Positions 9,786 to 21,153 of a DNA stretch of 64,000 bases are shown one piece after another; the first letter of the stretch is position 1; each line of letters starts with the position of its first letter. A model generated the notes under the pieces. The model did not search any database. It had not been told where the DNA came from and worked only from the letters and a program-made list of their open reading frames with translations. The position numbers were made by a program, and so were the translations under genes. The stretch lies in assembly GCA_933207985.1 (NCBI GenBank), contig OW240918.1, positions 111,855,335 through 111,919,334 on the forward strand, in the 5' to 3' direction. The stretch comes from Pelobates cultripes (Eukaryota; Chordata; Amphibia; Anura; Pelobatidae).

Positions 9786-11914
9786 AACCCGGGAATTGGA
9801 TCAGCTGATGGTGAACTGTTTCATCTGTCTCTGCTACAGCCTCTACACAGACGCCTACAGACTGTTAAGACCGGGAGATTTAGCCTATTATAGGCATCAG
9901 CACTTTAGCACATATTGATTTCATCAATTGTGCCACACCGCTTGTGAGTGTTTTTATTTATATGTTTTTTACCATTTTGGATTAAAAGTTTGCACTATGA
10001 TGTTTTCTCTTTTTATATCTTTTATGTGAATATCCTCATCTGCTCGTTGGAGGGTAACTATATTCAGTATGTATATCTGGTGATAAGTGGCGCCCTATTT
10101 CTGTATAGTATATACAGCTCTGTTTTTTTATATATTTATGTGTTTTTGTGATTTGTATTTAAAATGGCGATTTGCCTCTGCTCTGGAAGATAATTTAATT
10201 ACTTCTCAATTATCTCCCGGGCAGAGGGGAGGAAACTGTGATGTATGCTGGGAATATTGTGTGACTGTATGTCCTGAAATGCCATATGTCCATCTGCTAT
10301 TCCAGTCTCCCATTTGGTCCCCTAGGGGAGTGTCCACCAAGTGCATAAATACGGGCTGGTAGCCCACAGTAAACTCAGTTAGTGTTTTACCCTCAATGCA
10401 GAGCTTGGTCTCGTTATTGGGGGGGGATTTTATTACCGGCGACTAGAGACTGCTATTTGGAATTATCAGCCGCTTGGGAGATACCAGCGTTCGGCTGATA
10501 TTGGCGGTTCATGAGCTTGCGGCTCGTGGAGGGAAGGGACCGTACGGATACCGTTCGGGAGTTTGGAGTGTTCCCTTGCTGGCGGTTCGCATGGTTGTAT
10601 TGGATACGCTTACAGCCAGCATTATTGCGAATGGGGAGCATTCACTAAACGGCGATTTGTACATTTTATGCTGAAGGTACCGTAACATGTACAAATACAG
10701 TTGAATATCTGTAGTACTTTAAAATGTGAGTTCAGTCCATCTATTTCACCTAAAAAGGCCCTTTAAGAGCCATAGTCAGTACAGCGTGTTATAGTGGTTA
10801 TGGTGTGATGAGTCTATGGGTGCCATTACCTGTATTTATTCCTTTTTATTTTATTTAATTTTTTTTTGTCAAACTGCTTTGGAACCGTTTGATAAAAACA
10901 GTTTTTGTCTCCTGAGCACCCACAGCTCTTCCTCTTTAACGACACACTGAAAATGCAGGCATTAAATAGAATCTGTTAAAAAAAAAAACAAAAACAAAAA
11001 AACCCCCCAAAAAGATCACCAAACATTGGTACTTTGTTGCCTCTGTAGGTCTCATGTAAAAAAATTGCTATATTAGAACATTCCACTAAAATGTAAACTT
11101 TTTACCCAGTGGAGAGAAAGGGGAACACCAACAAGTGAAAGAGGATCTGTACATACTGACACAACAAGTCTCTTTTTTTACTTAAAAATAAGTATATAAA
11201 TATGTATGTGTGTGTCCCTTTTTAGAAGTTTAACTTTACTTTGAATATAAAACATGGCTTTTCTTTTATGCCTACCATGCTTTTACTCTGGGGTATATTC
11301 ACTTAATCCAGTTTTTCTAAGTAGTGGAGAATTAAATGGTGGGGTAACATTTTTTTTCGGAGTCTTTTGGCTGAACCTCTTGGAGGGGAAGGAGTGCTGT
11401 GCTACATGCAACATAACTGTTTCGTCCTTGCTCCTTTGTATGACATATACATAGGGCTTAGCTTATAGTGTTGTTTTTCTTGGTCCAATACACAAGGTGA
11501 AAACCAAGAACTATCTGAAACAGAGCTCCACCGTTCCTGATCTAGAATATAGTTTGTTACATTCTCCCTTAGTTTTGACATATTTGTTTTGGAGCTGTTT
11601 GAACTGAGCTTATGCTAAGACCCCATGAAATTTAGCTCTAGATGCTTGTTGTGTTTTTTGTTTGTTTGTGTTTTTTGTTTTGTTTTTTTCACTGCCATCT
11701 ATTTAGTGAATAAGTACTTCTTGGATTCCAAATACTCAGCAGGACCTCTCTCAACACCAACATTGCATCACAATGAGTGGTTTCAATTCACAAAAAGTTA
11801 TACTTAACACAGAAGAAATGTTTCGATTGTTTACTCCTTGGTTTGTGTATTAGCATGTCTGTGTTCAGTGTTTATGGAAAGCATTAGATAGTGGAGCTCT
11901 GTGCCAACAGGAAT

Positions 11915-11916
<2 letters not shown>

Positions 11917-11999
<83 letters not shown>
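11917..11999. repeat. (AT)n microsatellite, copy 1
   Basis: About 80 bp of pure AT upstream of exon 4. In copy 2 the AT array (31099-31169) is preceded by about 280 bp of extra sequence. Confidence 0.95.
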
Positions 12000-12002
<3 letters not shown>

Positions 12003-12175
12003 GGCATATTGCAACTAAAAAAATTGTGAAAAATGTGGCTAGCATATTATATAGATTTCATTGCACACAGTGTGCCACCATTTCATTTTACACTACGCGT
12101 GCCCTCTAAATGCAAGCAAAATGTATATACATGCTAAGGGTACCACTAATGAGCAAATTGTTTTCTGTTTTGCAG

Positions 12176-12356
12176 AACCAGCATTTTGGGTGTACGTGAA
12201 AGAAATTCTCAATAAACATGAACTTCAGAGGTTTTACGCTTTAAAAAACATCACTACAGACATTGGGAGAGGACGTGCCTGGCTGCGCTGTGCCTTGAAT
12301 GAACATTCCCTAGAGCGTTATATACATATGCTACTTGGAGATCCAAATAGGCTTAG
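12176..12356 (+). CDS. SNX29: SNX29 exon 4, copy 1 (RUN domain, core)
   Basis: This 181-nt exon encodes the most conserved block of the RUN domain: EPAFWVYVKEILNKHELQ, then RFYALKNITTDIGRGRAWLR and CALNEHSLERYIHMLLGDP. The GRGRAWLR and LNEHSLERY blocks match vertebrate SNX29. The acceptor TTCTGTTTTGCAG and the donor AG|GTAACA are strong. The exon ends in phase 2 (AG), completed to Ser by the T that opens exon 5 at 35718. It cannot be joined to the exon 2 copy at 15219 without losing the frame. The second copy lies at 31346-31526 and is the one that directly precedes exon 5. Confidence 0.95.
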
Positions 12357-13084
12357 GTAACACTAATCCGAATAGTTCTGAAATAACATGTTCATTGTTT
12401 TATTCCCCTTTGATCCAACAGTGCAGTCATGCTTCTCGCCTGTAGGGTGTGAAGGGGCAAGAGTAAGAATATTCATAGTCCTCCTTAAAGTTAATGATGC
12501 ATGGCTAAAAAAAAATATATGCTCTTGAATCTTCAGTGTCTGTTGGTCTTTGTATTGATTACATTAGAAGTGTGTTCTTGGCTTCAGATTTTCTTAAGTC
12601 ATCTCTGATTCGGTAACATGATCCTGACAACAGCATTAAGATTGCACTTTGTATTTAAATAGTTTAGCTTGTACACTGCCTGCAAAGTACAGGAATATAG
12701 GTTAATGTTTAATATTATACCAAACATATAGTTACAGCTAGATACAGGTTCAACGTCCTTATTTTCTCTTATTAAGATGTTGCTACATTAATCCACAATT
12801 TTCATTATATTTTTGTTTCTTCTATATATTGCCATGCAATATTTTAATTTATAAACAAAAGAAAAAGTTTGAAAATGAAGGAAGTCTGAAAATCCATGAT
12901 CAGAATGGAGTGTTAGGCATTCACTTACATTCTGGTTTACGGCATTTTAATTTTTGTATTCAAATTTCTATTTGAAAAGCAAGTCTGCCATACTGTGAGG
13001 ATGCAGCAATGCTCAGCTCCTGAAAAATCTTATGGTTTTAAAGTTTCTCGGAATATACCCATGCAAATCAGCAATACCCTGCCA

Positions 13085-13900
13085 TTGATATCGCAGACTG
13101 GCACCTTCTGAGTGGCAAAGGCGCATCATTGGGTCGGACTACTGTCGAGATGTGAGTGCTGTGTTCTCCAACCAGCTGAGGCCTGGTATGTTTTTCCGGC
13201 TAGGGAAGCGGCCGATCTCTTGTCCGGGACTGCCTGGCCTAACCTCCCAACCAACAAGCCCTTACTCCCTCCCCCGCCCCCCCTTCTGGGTCGACGGGGG
13301 TTATCCCGGTCCGCACCAAGCAGTGCATACTCGCCTTCCAAGCAGCTCCAGGGTGACACCGGTGCAGAAGGCTCCCACGCGGCCTGAATAAAATGGCCGC
13401 TCCTGCCCAGCATGCCACACAGTCTTCAATGCAAAGCTGGGAAGAGAGGTTCCATGCAGCGTTTGATGCCATATGTCGGAGGTTTTGGCGGAACCTACGG
13501 AGGAGGCACTCCATAATGACAGTTGCTGGGGCTCAGCCTGTTGGCAAAGCCCCTGTTCAGAAGCCTGCTCATAACACTCCTGCTCAGAATCCCCACTCCA
13601 AAAGGGATAGCGAACGGCATCCCTGGACCACTCGCCGACCAGGCTTGCACAAAGCTACAGGCTCCTCGGGCGCTGGATGACTAGATCTGATGGTGGAGAA
13701 GGGGGCTCACAGCTGTCGGAACTAGTTAGAGGCGGCAATTTGTGGAATCATTTGTCGATCTTTATGCCCAATACACCTTGCAACATGCCTGCTAGCCAAG
13801 GCATCGGATGAGTGGACCAGGGCTCTGGAGTTGAGGGACATCTCCATAGTGCCCAAGTGCACCTCAGCCTTTCTTCCACCTCCTGTCTTTCACTCCCTCT
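13085..13900 (+). mobile_element. LINE-like retroposon, copy 1, cut by the gap
   Basis: Counterpart of 32260-33390 up to the gap. It has a GC-rich leader, then a short frame starting MAAPAQHATQSSMQSWEE that runs about 95 codons to 13680. I infer a non-autonomous LINE derivative; the 3' end is missing in the gap. Confidence 0.45.
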
Positions 13901-14000
13901 NNNNNNNNNNNNNNNNNNNNNNNNNNNNNNNNNNNNNNNNNNNNNNNNNNNNNNNNNNNNNNNNNNNNNNNNNNNNNNNNNNNNNNNNNNNNNNNNNNNN
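13901..14000. other. Assembly gap (100 N)
   Basis: Exactly 100 N bases, a customary scaffold-gap placeholder. The left side is in intron 4 (inside the retroposon also seen at about 32280-33390); the right side is in intron 1. The order therefore runs backwards in the gene across the gap, as expected when two allelic contigs are laid end to end. Confidence 0.97.
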
Positions 14001-14240
14001 CCAGATGTATTTGGTGGCACTGACTGGGGAAATGGGCACAGTATGCACCGTGAGCCTGACACAGAAGCTGGCAGCAGTGGCAGACAACTGACTGCTATTC
14101 AATCTATAACAGTGAAAAAAGTTTTTTGTTTTTAAATCCAAGCTATTGTGACACCAGATGTAATTGGTGGCACTGACTGGGGAAATGGCACTGTGAGCCT
14201 GACACAGAAGCTGGCAGCAGTGGCAGACAACTAAGTGCAT
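14001..14240 (+). repeat. Two-unit tandem repeat beside the gap
   Basis: The block starting CCAGATGTATTTGGTGGCAC (14001-14093) recurs at 14154-14232 as CCAGATGTAATTGGTGGCAC. Both end in the GCAGCAGTGGCAGACAACT motif. The spacing is about 153 bp and the first unit is cut by the gap, so a longer satellite array may continue into it. No coding sense is seen. Confidence 0.75.
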
Positions 14241-15003
14241 TTACATTAGATAGAAAAAAAAAATCCAAAAAAAGCATCCCCTTATCCCTAACCTAGCTAT
14301 GCTTTTCCCTATCTTATGAACAGCAGCTACACTTTCCCTCCTCTTACTAAGCATGCAGCTTGAGAATGAATCTAAAATGGATGCCGTCCAGGAGGTGGGA
14401 GGGTCTGCTAGGGAGGGTGTGCTGCTAATTGGCTGGAATGTGTCTGCTGACTGTGAGGTACAGGGTCAAAGTTTACTCAATGATGACGAATAGGGGGCGG
14501 GTCGAACCGCGCATATGTTCGCACGCCGTGGCGAACGCGAACATGCTATGTTCGCCAGGAACCGTTCGCCGGCGAACCGTTCGGTACATCACTAATTACC
14601 ACAAAGGTTGACAGACATTTTATAATAAAATAGTTCCATGATTTAAATTGCACTACCGGTCTTACAAATTTATACTTTTTGTGGGCTGTTTTTGAATTAT
14701 TTTGCTTATAATTCCTGTATAATAAATTTTGAAAACATTTAAGGTTGTGACCATAAGTCTTTTGTATTATGTGACCTATAATTGCCACAAAAACAAACAA
14801 AAATGTCCAAAGCCGATTAGCTGTATAATGTCATTAAAAAAAATTACTCTGTGTGTGTTTATTGAGGAACTCTAATCATGTATAAACTGCTGAAGGCTAA
14901 TCTGGGTTATTATTCATACAGTGTAATTATATGTTTCCACGTGATATAAAAATACATACACTCTTATTGCTTCTTTAGGTTAAATGTACAATATTTGGAC
15001 AAA
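14241..15003. other. Intron 1 of SNX29, with a GTTCG-rich repeat
   Basis: There is no gene. Around 14480-14595 lies a segment rich in GTTCGC/GCGAAC motifs (for example GGCGAACGCGAACATGC), which resembles the end of an interspersed repeat. The remaining AT-rich sequence shows nothing I can name. Confidence 0.5.
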
Positions 15004-15218
15004 TACGACATACAGTAAAATATGGCAGAATGCTCAAATTTGACCTAACATCCAGTTGCAGAAAAAAATTGCGAAATTGCGCTCAAAGGTTTAAGTGGAT
15101 GAATAGTCTTCTTTGAATAAAGATGTGTTTTTTACTTCAACTTTTCACCCTTTAAAAATATGTGGATATAGTTGCAGTTCTGCCTGAAAACCTTTCATTT
15201 TTATTTTTTGTTTTGTAG

Positions 15219-15271
15219 TGCCAGATTCGATTTGGAGGACGCAAAGAAATAGCTTCAGACTCTGATAGCAG
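15219..15271 (+). CDS. SNX29: SNX29 exon 2, copy 2
   Basis: This is the second copy of the 53-nt exon at 216-268, with the same codons, acceptor and donor. Unlike copy 1 it has about 1.2 kb of upstream intron 1 sequence in the window (14001-15218). This copy is continuous, without any gap, with exons 3, 4, 5 and onward, so it is the better choice for the gene model. Confidence 0.88.
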
Positions 15272-15487
15272 GTAAAACTGGTTATAGCTAGTATTTGAAA
15301 TTGACAATGTTTTCTTCAGCATTACCACATCTGTTATAAGAAATGTATCTACATTAAAAAACTGCAAAGGATCAGTGCTGAGTAACCAAACGGGAACCGA
15401 AAAAGGCAGCTCACCTAAAATAATGGGCCTCCCTCAAATGGCACTAAAGAAACAGGCATGTGCAAAGGATTAAAAAAAAAAAAAATA

Positions 15488-16044
15488 GAGAACGTACCGC
15501 TTATATTATTGGGAAATATAAGAACACAATAAAAACCAATAAAATGCAATAGTGGAAAACCAAGTCCAATAAAAAGTCTAGTATAAATATATCACTTGTA
15601 AGGATACAGCAAAATCCCATAAGAGAGTCTCTTCTTGTTTAAAATATCAGGTCAAGAGCTGCTTTGCATCCGTGGACGTACGAAAACAGAAAAAATCCAA
15701 TTGGGTAGAATGTAACAGCAATACAAAGCTCTAATAATTTGGAGTTCTTATGTAGTCTTACTCACATTTCTTAGAGCTAATACAAGCTCTAGTGTAGTTG
15801 GCTTGCAGTGGAATCAATCCCCTTTTTCTGGGATATGTGAGAAGATAAATACAGCAGATGTCTCAGCAACGTGATAACTGCTGGACTCAAATAAATAGAG
15901 GAAAAAAACAATAATGCTCTTAGTGTAAACTGAACCTGGAGTAATATAAGAGTAAAGATTTTCCTCCGCTCCCAGCAGCTTAGTCAGCTCTGCATGGCAC
16001 ACACAGATGTCACTGAGACCCAGGCCTACTACATTAGTAAGCAC
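15488..16044 (-). mobile_element. Decayed Penelope-like 3' region (copy 2)
   Basis: This is the allelic counterpart of 485-1040, almost base for base. It carries the same TTAGAGCTAAT...AGCTCTA hairpin-like motif shared with the young Penelope-like element downstream. Confidence 0.45.
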
Positions 16045-16936
16045 ATGGCATTGAGAAGTGTAATTATATATAGCTTACAGACAGTTGTGTATTACCGAAA
16101 AAATCATTTCATCTGAACAGATTTGTTGGGGGGAAAAAAAGGTTTTCTGGTCTTTTGGAAAGTTGTGACTTTTGCTTCAACTGAAGGACCTTGTACCTGA
16201 CACATTGGAACAATACTTTTATTCATAAGTTCATTGTTCATTATTTATTCAGAAATGACATGGGCTTGGTGAATAGGGCAGGGGTTAAACAGGTCAAGGA
16301 TGTTTCCAATCATCTGGTCCTACCATGCCCTGGATGCTATTCCTTACCATACTTCTCTCCTGGTTTGGGGCAGATGTGCCTGGCGTATTAATGAATCCCT
16401 CATAGAAGATTCCTCTATATTCTAAGAGATATGCAAGTTACTACTGAACTTTTTTAAGGTTAACTCTGCAGAGGTTTCTGTGTTTGTTTAATGGCTTGCC
16501 ACAAGACAGTAGTTATAGGGCACCTTCTTAAGGCAGGGTTTTCAAGAAAAAAGGCTAATGGAGAGAAACCGGATAGTCTCCTAAAACAATAGGCTACACT
16601 AAAGACGACTAACAAGCGGAACCATATCTGTGCAAACAAGGGTAGAATTGTTAAGTTGAGGAGACTGGAAAGAAATGTAAATAAAATGGAACACGGGAGG
16701 CATTTACAAAACTTGAAACAGTTATACTATTGTCAGGGTAATAGATCAGGGAAGTTAAAATGAAATAGCCTATCAATCTCAATAACCTTACTTGTATTCT
16801 CTAGAGCGGTTGAAGTTTACTAACCCTGACACATGCAATGAACTGGCCTCATTCTACATGCTTCTATAGCCTTGATTTTAAAAATGTTTTAATACATTTT
16901 TAAATTGATTTAATATTCTGGAAAATATATAGATAT

Positions 16937-17320
16937 TTAAAGGACCACTATAGTTCCCTGAGGGTGCCCCCACCCTCAGGGTTCCCCTCCCGCCCGGCTC
17001 TGGAAGGGGGAAAGGGGTAAAAACGTACCTTTTTCCAGCGCTGAGCGGAGAGCTCTCATCCTCCTCCTCTCCTCCCCGTCGGCTGAATGCGCACGCGCGG
17101 CAAGAGCTGCACGCGCATTCAGCCGGTCACATAGGAAAGCATTTACAATGCTTTCCTATGGACGCTGGCGTGCTCTCACTGTGAAAATCACGGTGAGAAG
17201 CCCCATTCATTCTCTGAAACTGCTATGTTTATAAAAAAAATGGGTTAACCCTAGCTGGACCTGGCACCCAGACCACTTCATTAAGCTGAAGTGGTCTGGG
17301 TGCCTAGAGTGGTCCTTTAA
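16937..17320 (+). mobile_element. TTAA-flanked MITE, copy 2 only (piggyBac-like)
   Basis: A 384-bp non-coding element with inverted ends TTAAAGGACCACTATAG and CTAGAGTGGTCCTTTAA and TTAA at both edges. Copy 1 has the empty site (ATATTTAATATATG, TTAA at 1933-1936), so insertion duplicated TTAA exactly. TTAA use fits piggyBac or Kolobok families; no transposase is present. A second member lies inverted at 34544-34966. Confidence 0.88.
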
Positions 17321-18686
17321 TATATGATATATCATTTTTTATATATTATATATATATATTTTAATATATATTTTTAAAAGTTTATCAAAAATATGTAATC
17401 AATACCATAATTTGAGAGCAGGTCCCAATGTTACTCAACCTAGCGCAGCGCAAATTCTGGACTTTTTTAACCCCATATTCCTACCAGCCATTTCTGTTTA
17501 GCCAGGCCTCACTCTTAGATGCTCCTTTTTATGGAGGATGTAGTCTGCCTGAAACACTTATTTTATTTAATATTCTGATATCTTAGTCCTGTATCTAACA
17601 AGACATTTCAGTAATTTCTTAATGTCAGAAAACTTAACCCAAGAGATGTTGGCTGTACAACCAACGACATGACAAATTGAATTCTTTCCTCCTTCGCCGC
17701 CATGTTATTTTATTTCCCTGACCAGTTAATTTTAAATTGAATTGAATGTAGATCCTTGATTCATCACCATGATGCATGTTTGCAAACTAAAACAGTGTGT
17801 GTATCTATGTTTTAAAGTGTGTGTATCTGTGTTTGTTTGTGCTGGTGTGTGTCAAGGTGTGGATATCTGTGTTTTTATGCCCCTGTGTGTGTGTGTGTAT
17901 CTCTGTGTCAGTGTGTATCTGTGTATATGTATCTGACACACATACAGGCACATAGTGGCACACAGATGCACATTGACACACAGATACACACTGACACACA
18001 CATCTTGACTCACAAATACACACTTGCACCCACAGACACTTGGATCTTAGATCTTTGAGTTCAGCTCATGAAAAATGGGGGCAATAACAAAAGTGTTGCA
18101 TTTATAATTTTGTTCAGTGTGTGTGTATTTATTTTTTTCCCTAGCAACATTTTTTTTTCTTTCTTTTTTTGCTTTCTATTTTGCTTTTTAAACAGTGATG
18201 CATTATGTATTTACTACATTCACACTAAAGTGACAGACACAACAAAATCCTAAAGGTTTTTCCCACCAACGTCTGAGAATGTTTAGACTGCCAGCAATAC
18301 ATTTGTTATCCACATTAACAGAACAAGTTGCATTAATGTTGACTCCCGTTTATTTATTGCCTAGAGGTGGATAGTGTGGTACGTCAAACATCCTATGCCT
18401 TTGGGTGCGTTATTTGCATATCATGTTTTTTTTTTTTTGCATTCATTGAGACTTGTTTGCAGTCACTGCACTGTATGCGTCTCCAACAGTGATGAAGTTA
18501 CCCTAGTTATTGCAGGGAAATCATTCATTCAGCATCACCTTAATGGATCCAATACAGAAGCCACGTGTGTGTGCTGGAACACTATAAGAAACGTTCCTGC
18601 CCCCTCTTCACCCTTTCATCTTCGCAGAAGACGTGTTTTATTATTTTCCTGTGCAGATCTCTAATTAAGTGTTTGTTTCGTTGCAG

Positions 18687-18811
18687 AGTTATTTGCCTGT
18701 GCGCTCAGTTTGAAGCTGTGTTACAGCATGGCTTGAAAAGGAGCAGAGGATTAGCATTAACAGCAGCAGCAATCAAACAGGCAGCGGGATTCGCAAGTAA
18801 AACAGAGACAG
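18687..18811 (+). CDS. SNX29: SNX29 exon 3, copy 2
   Basis: This is the second copy of the 125-nt exon at 3355-3479, with the same reading, phases and splice sites. The flanking intron is nearly the same as in copy 1, apart from single-base changes and microsatellite length differences. Use this copy together with 15219-15271 and 31346-31526 in the gene model. Confidence 0.93.
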
Positions 18812-19729
18812 GTAACCAACTATTATCACCAGTCTGCCTAATTATGTTTTGACAGTTCTCCTGTGTAGAGATTGTTGCAGTAGAGTTTTATTTAGTGGTT
18901 TGTGTAATGTACCAAACAGAACTTGAATGTATTTAACAGCTTTTCAACAACCTGCTCCACCTGTTTTGATGAATACTTAACTTTTCTATGGTATTAGCCT
19001 ATGTAGGCTAACCTTCGCTTTATGGGTGTTTTAAACTAAATTTCCCATAATGCTCTCACAGTCGAGGTTATACATTACTGCTATTAACCATACCTGGCAT
19101 TCACTGCTAAAGTTAACGGTTTAGATAACTTTCATTTATGACCTTTTTTTACGTTTATTTTTTTATTTATAGCTGTGGTATGGTACTATTTAGGCCCGGG
19201 ATTTAACATTCATATATGCTCTAAACTTCTTATAGGTCTAACAAATGAAAAGATTACATTTTCTTGTTTGCTCATGTTTACCTGCCTCCTGTTGAACTGA
19301 TCGCGCATGCATATGTGCTTACACACCCATCACTTGTCATCCTCCTTCAATGTAGGTTGTGCGATGCCGAACATTGTCATTTGGGGTCATACATTGGTTA
19401 ATGGGTTCTAAGCCAGCGTATCCCAATTGGTGTTCTAAAAACAAAATGGCCGTGGGCACTGATTTCCCTGCTCAGCTCCCTCGCATGCACAGCAGTGATG
19501 CCGGAGCCAGAATATAACCTAGTTCAGGCATCACTAAGAGGCGCGAGAGGATGTAGGACAGGGAGATCACTGCTCCCTCGCCGTCTGTAAGTCAGCCACC
19601 AAGCACCCCCACTGGACCGCATGCTCAGCCCAGCAGCCCCACTGGACCACAGGGACATAGACTCCATGCCAGCACTCCCAAAGGTAGGGATGCTGGGTGG
19701 AGTAACTTTTTTTTTTTTTTTAATAATAA

Positions 19730-20003
19730 ATTGTATGTGTGTCTTTTAGGGAGTTTGTATGTCATAGAGTCTATGTGTGTTTGTCAGTGAGGGTGTATGT
19801 GTGTCTGTCAAAGAGTGTGTGTGTCTCTGTGTGTCAAGGTTTGTGTATGACAAAGACCGTATAGGTCGAAACGTTAGGAGTGGCAGTGGGTTCAATAAAT
19901 TTGCCATTTTGTATCCTGGAGTACCTGGACTTTTCTTCTATGTTTTCTACTAAGGTTTGTGTATGTGTCACTGTGTGTGCCTGTGTATGTGCCAGTGTAT
20001 ATC

Positions 20004-20034
<31 letters not shown>

Positions 20035-20304
20035 ATCTGAGTGTCAGTGTGTGTATATGACTCTGTGTGTATTTGTGAGTCAAGATGTGTGTATGTCACT
20101 GTGTGCATCTGTGTGCCACTATGTGACTGTGTGTGTGTGTGTGTGTGTTTGTATCTGTGTGTCAGATTCATACACACTGGCACATACAAACACAGATACA
20201 CACACTTTGATACACAGACACATTCAAACCCAGATACACACACTTTGACACATAGATACATACACACACACAAAGATACACATTATGTGTCATGGTGTGT
20301 GTCA

Positions 20305-20342
<38 letters not shown>
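19730..20342. repeat. GT/CA minisatellite region, copy 2
   Basis: Counterpart of the block at 4380-5045, ending in a pure GT run (20309-20342) that abuts the left edge of the Penelope-like insertion. Open frames across it are repeat artefacts. Confidence 0.85.
19847..19878 (+). ncRNA. Degenerate hammerhead-like motif (copy 2)
   Basis: This is the allelic counterpart of 4515-4546 with the same GACC/GGUC stem and GAAACGUU tail, and the same damaged 5' core. Confidence 0.4.
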
Positions 20343-20344
<2 letters not shown>

Positions 20345-20649
20345 CAAGGAAAATAAAAAGACAGCGCTAAATAACTTATAAGCAGCAACCTTTAAAAAGG
20401 GATCCCTCAGACCCTTTTAAGTTAGATAAGATAAAAACAAAATAAAAAAAGGCTGCGCACACAAATAAAATTAAATTATTAAAAAATAAAGTCCAATTAC
20501 AAGGAAAAGTCCAATTGTATTGTCCTTACAGATAATCTTTGCTGGTGACGTCTTCTACTTTGTAATGAGTCCACTTATATGAAAAATAAAAAGAGAGAGG
20601 AGGACAACCAATAGTGTAGTATGTAGAGTTCTAATATGGATGTGAAGAA

Positions 20650-20790
20650 ATAATAGTATAAAACTCACATTTATCAGAGCTAATGTCCTAGCTCTGGAAT
20701 AAGGCGCATACGGCGGTTTAATCCCCGCTTATAGGATATAGATGGGTTCCTCTCTGTGATAGGTGTCCAATTTCTCGAAATAAAAGAAAA
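20650..20790 (-). other. Conserved hairpin block in Penelope 3' arm
   Basis: The motif (minus strand) AGAGCTAGGACATTAGCTCT can form a 7-bp stem, and GATAAATGTGAGT follows. The same block is on the plus strand at about 24281-24312, and a diverged form is in the relics at 485-1040 and 15488-16044. Its repeated retention suggests a structural or functional element of the 3' region. Confidence 0.4.
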
Positions 20791-21153
20791 CAGCCAATAG
20801 TGCTCACTGTATAGCAATATTGATAAAATAATAAAAGAATGTACTTACAAAACCAGAGCAGACCAACTGCTCCGTGATGACAGCTTGGGTGGATTGATCC
20901 CCACCTAGGATTTCTTTAAGTGCAGGAAACTTCCAGGGATTTTGAGGGTTTTTTTAAAACCAAATAAAAATAAAATAATTAAAAAGCCAGGGTAAAAGGG
21001 TTAATTTTAAAAATACTGGCAACATTAATACAATGGAAATAGTTATATAAAAAAAAAGAATTGTATACATAAGAGGAATATATAAAAGCCACTCATATTA
21101 TAAACAACAATAAAGAATTCAAGTATTATTTTACATACATGATCATAAAAAAA

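Larger units (their letters stand above)
9439..10127. mobile_element. Palindromic, hammerhead-bearing non-coding element (copy 1 only)
   Basis: A 0.69-kb insertion in the solo LTR, flanked by about 13-14 bp TATATATTTATGT repeats (about 9425-9438 and 10128-10141) and absent from copy 2. It consists of two inverted arms that meet at AGGAGCTCCT (9737-9746). The arms are near-identical over about 300 bp, from GAAGTCTGATTGAGAACAG out to TATACAGCTCTGTTTTTTT. The right arm has about 180 bp extra (about 9823-10003) and the left arm about 100 bp extra at its outer end. Each arm begins with a hammerhead-like motif. There is no protein-coding capacity. The layout copies that of the Penelope-like element at 44000-47756, so I read it as a non-autonomous Penelope derivative. 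Confidence 0.7.
8814..10687 (+). mobile_element. Solo LTR, copy 1 (interrupted)
   Basis: The block starts TGTAACAGACCC, ends GGTACCGTAACA and is flanked by the 5-bp direct repeat TGTAC (8809-8813 and 10688-10692). TG...CA ends with a 5-bp target duplication are the mark of an LTR retroelement. Without the 0.7-kb insertion at 9439-10127 it is about 1.17 kb, like copy 2. A possible TATA box is CATAAATAC near 10345. No internal retroviral or gypsy genes are present, so it is a solo LTR; I cannot name the superfamily. Confidence 0.8.
1..13900 (+). repeat. Large repeat unit, copy 1 (SNX29 exons 2-4)
   Basis: This block matches 15004-33073 along its whole length and in the same order. It stops exactly at the N gap. 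Exons look identical; introns show scattered substitutions, microsatellite length changes and a few large clean insertions. Copy 1 lacks the MITE at 16937-17320 and the Penelope-like element at about 20343-24545. It uniquely carries the palindromic element at 9439-10127. Its left end is cut by the window. Best read as one haplotype of the locus. Confidence 0.95.

Noticed and set aside
13748..14240. Open frames running through the N gap
   Set aside because: N bases were translated as X; these frames have no meaning.
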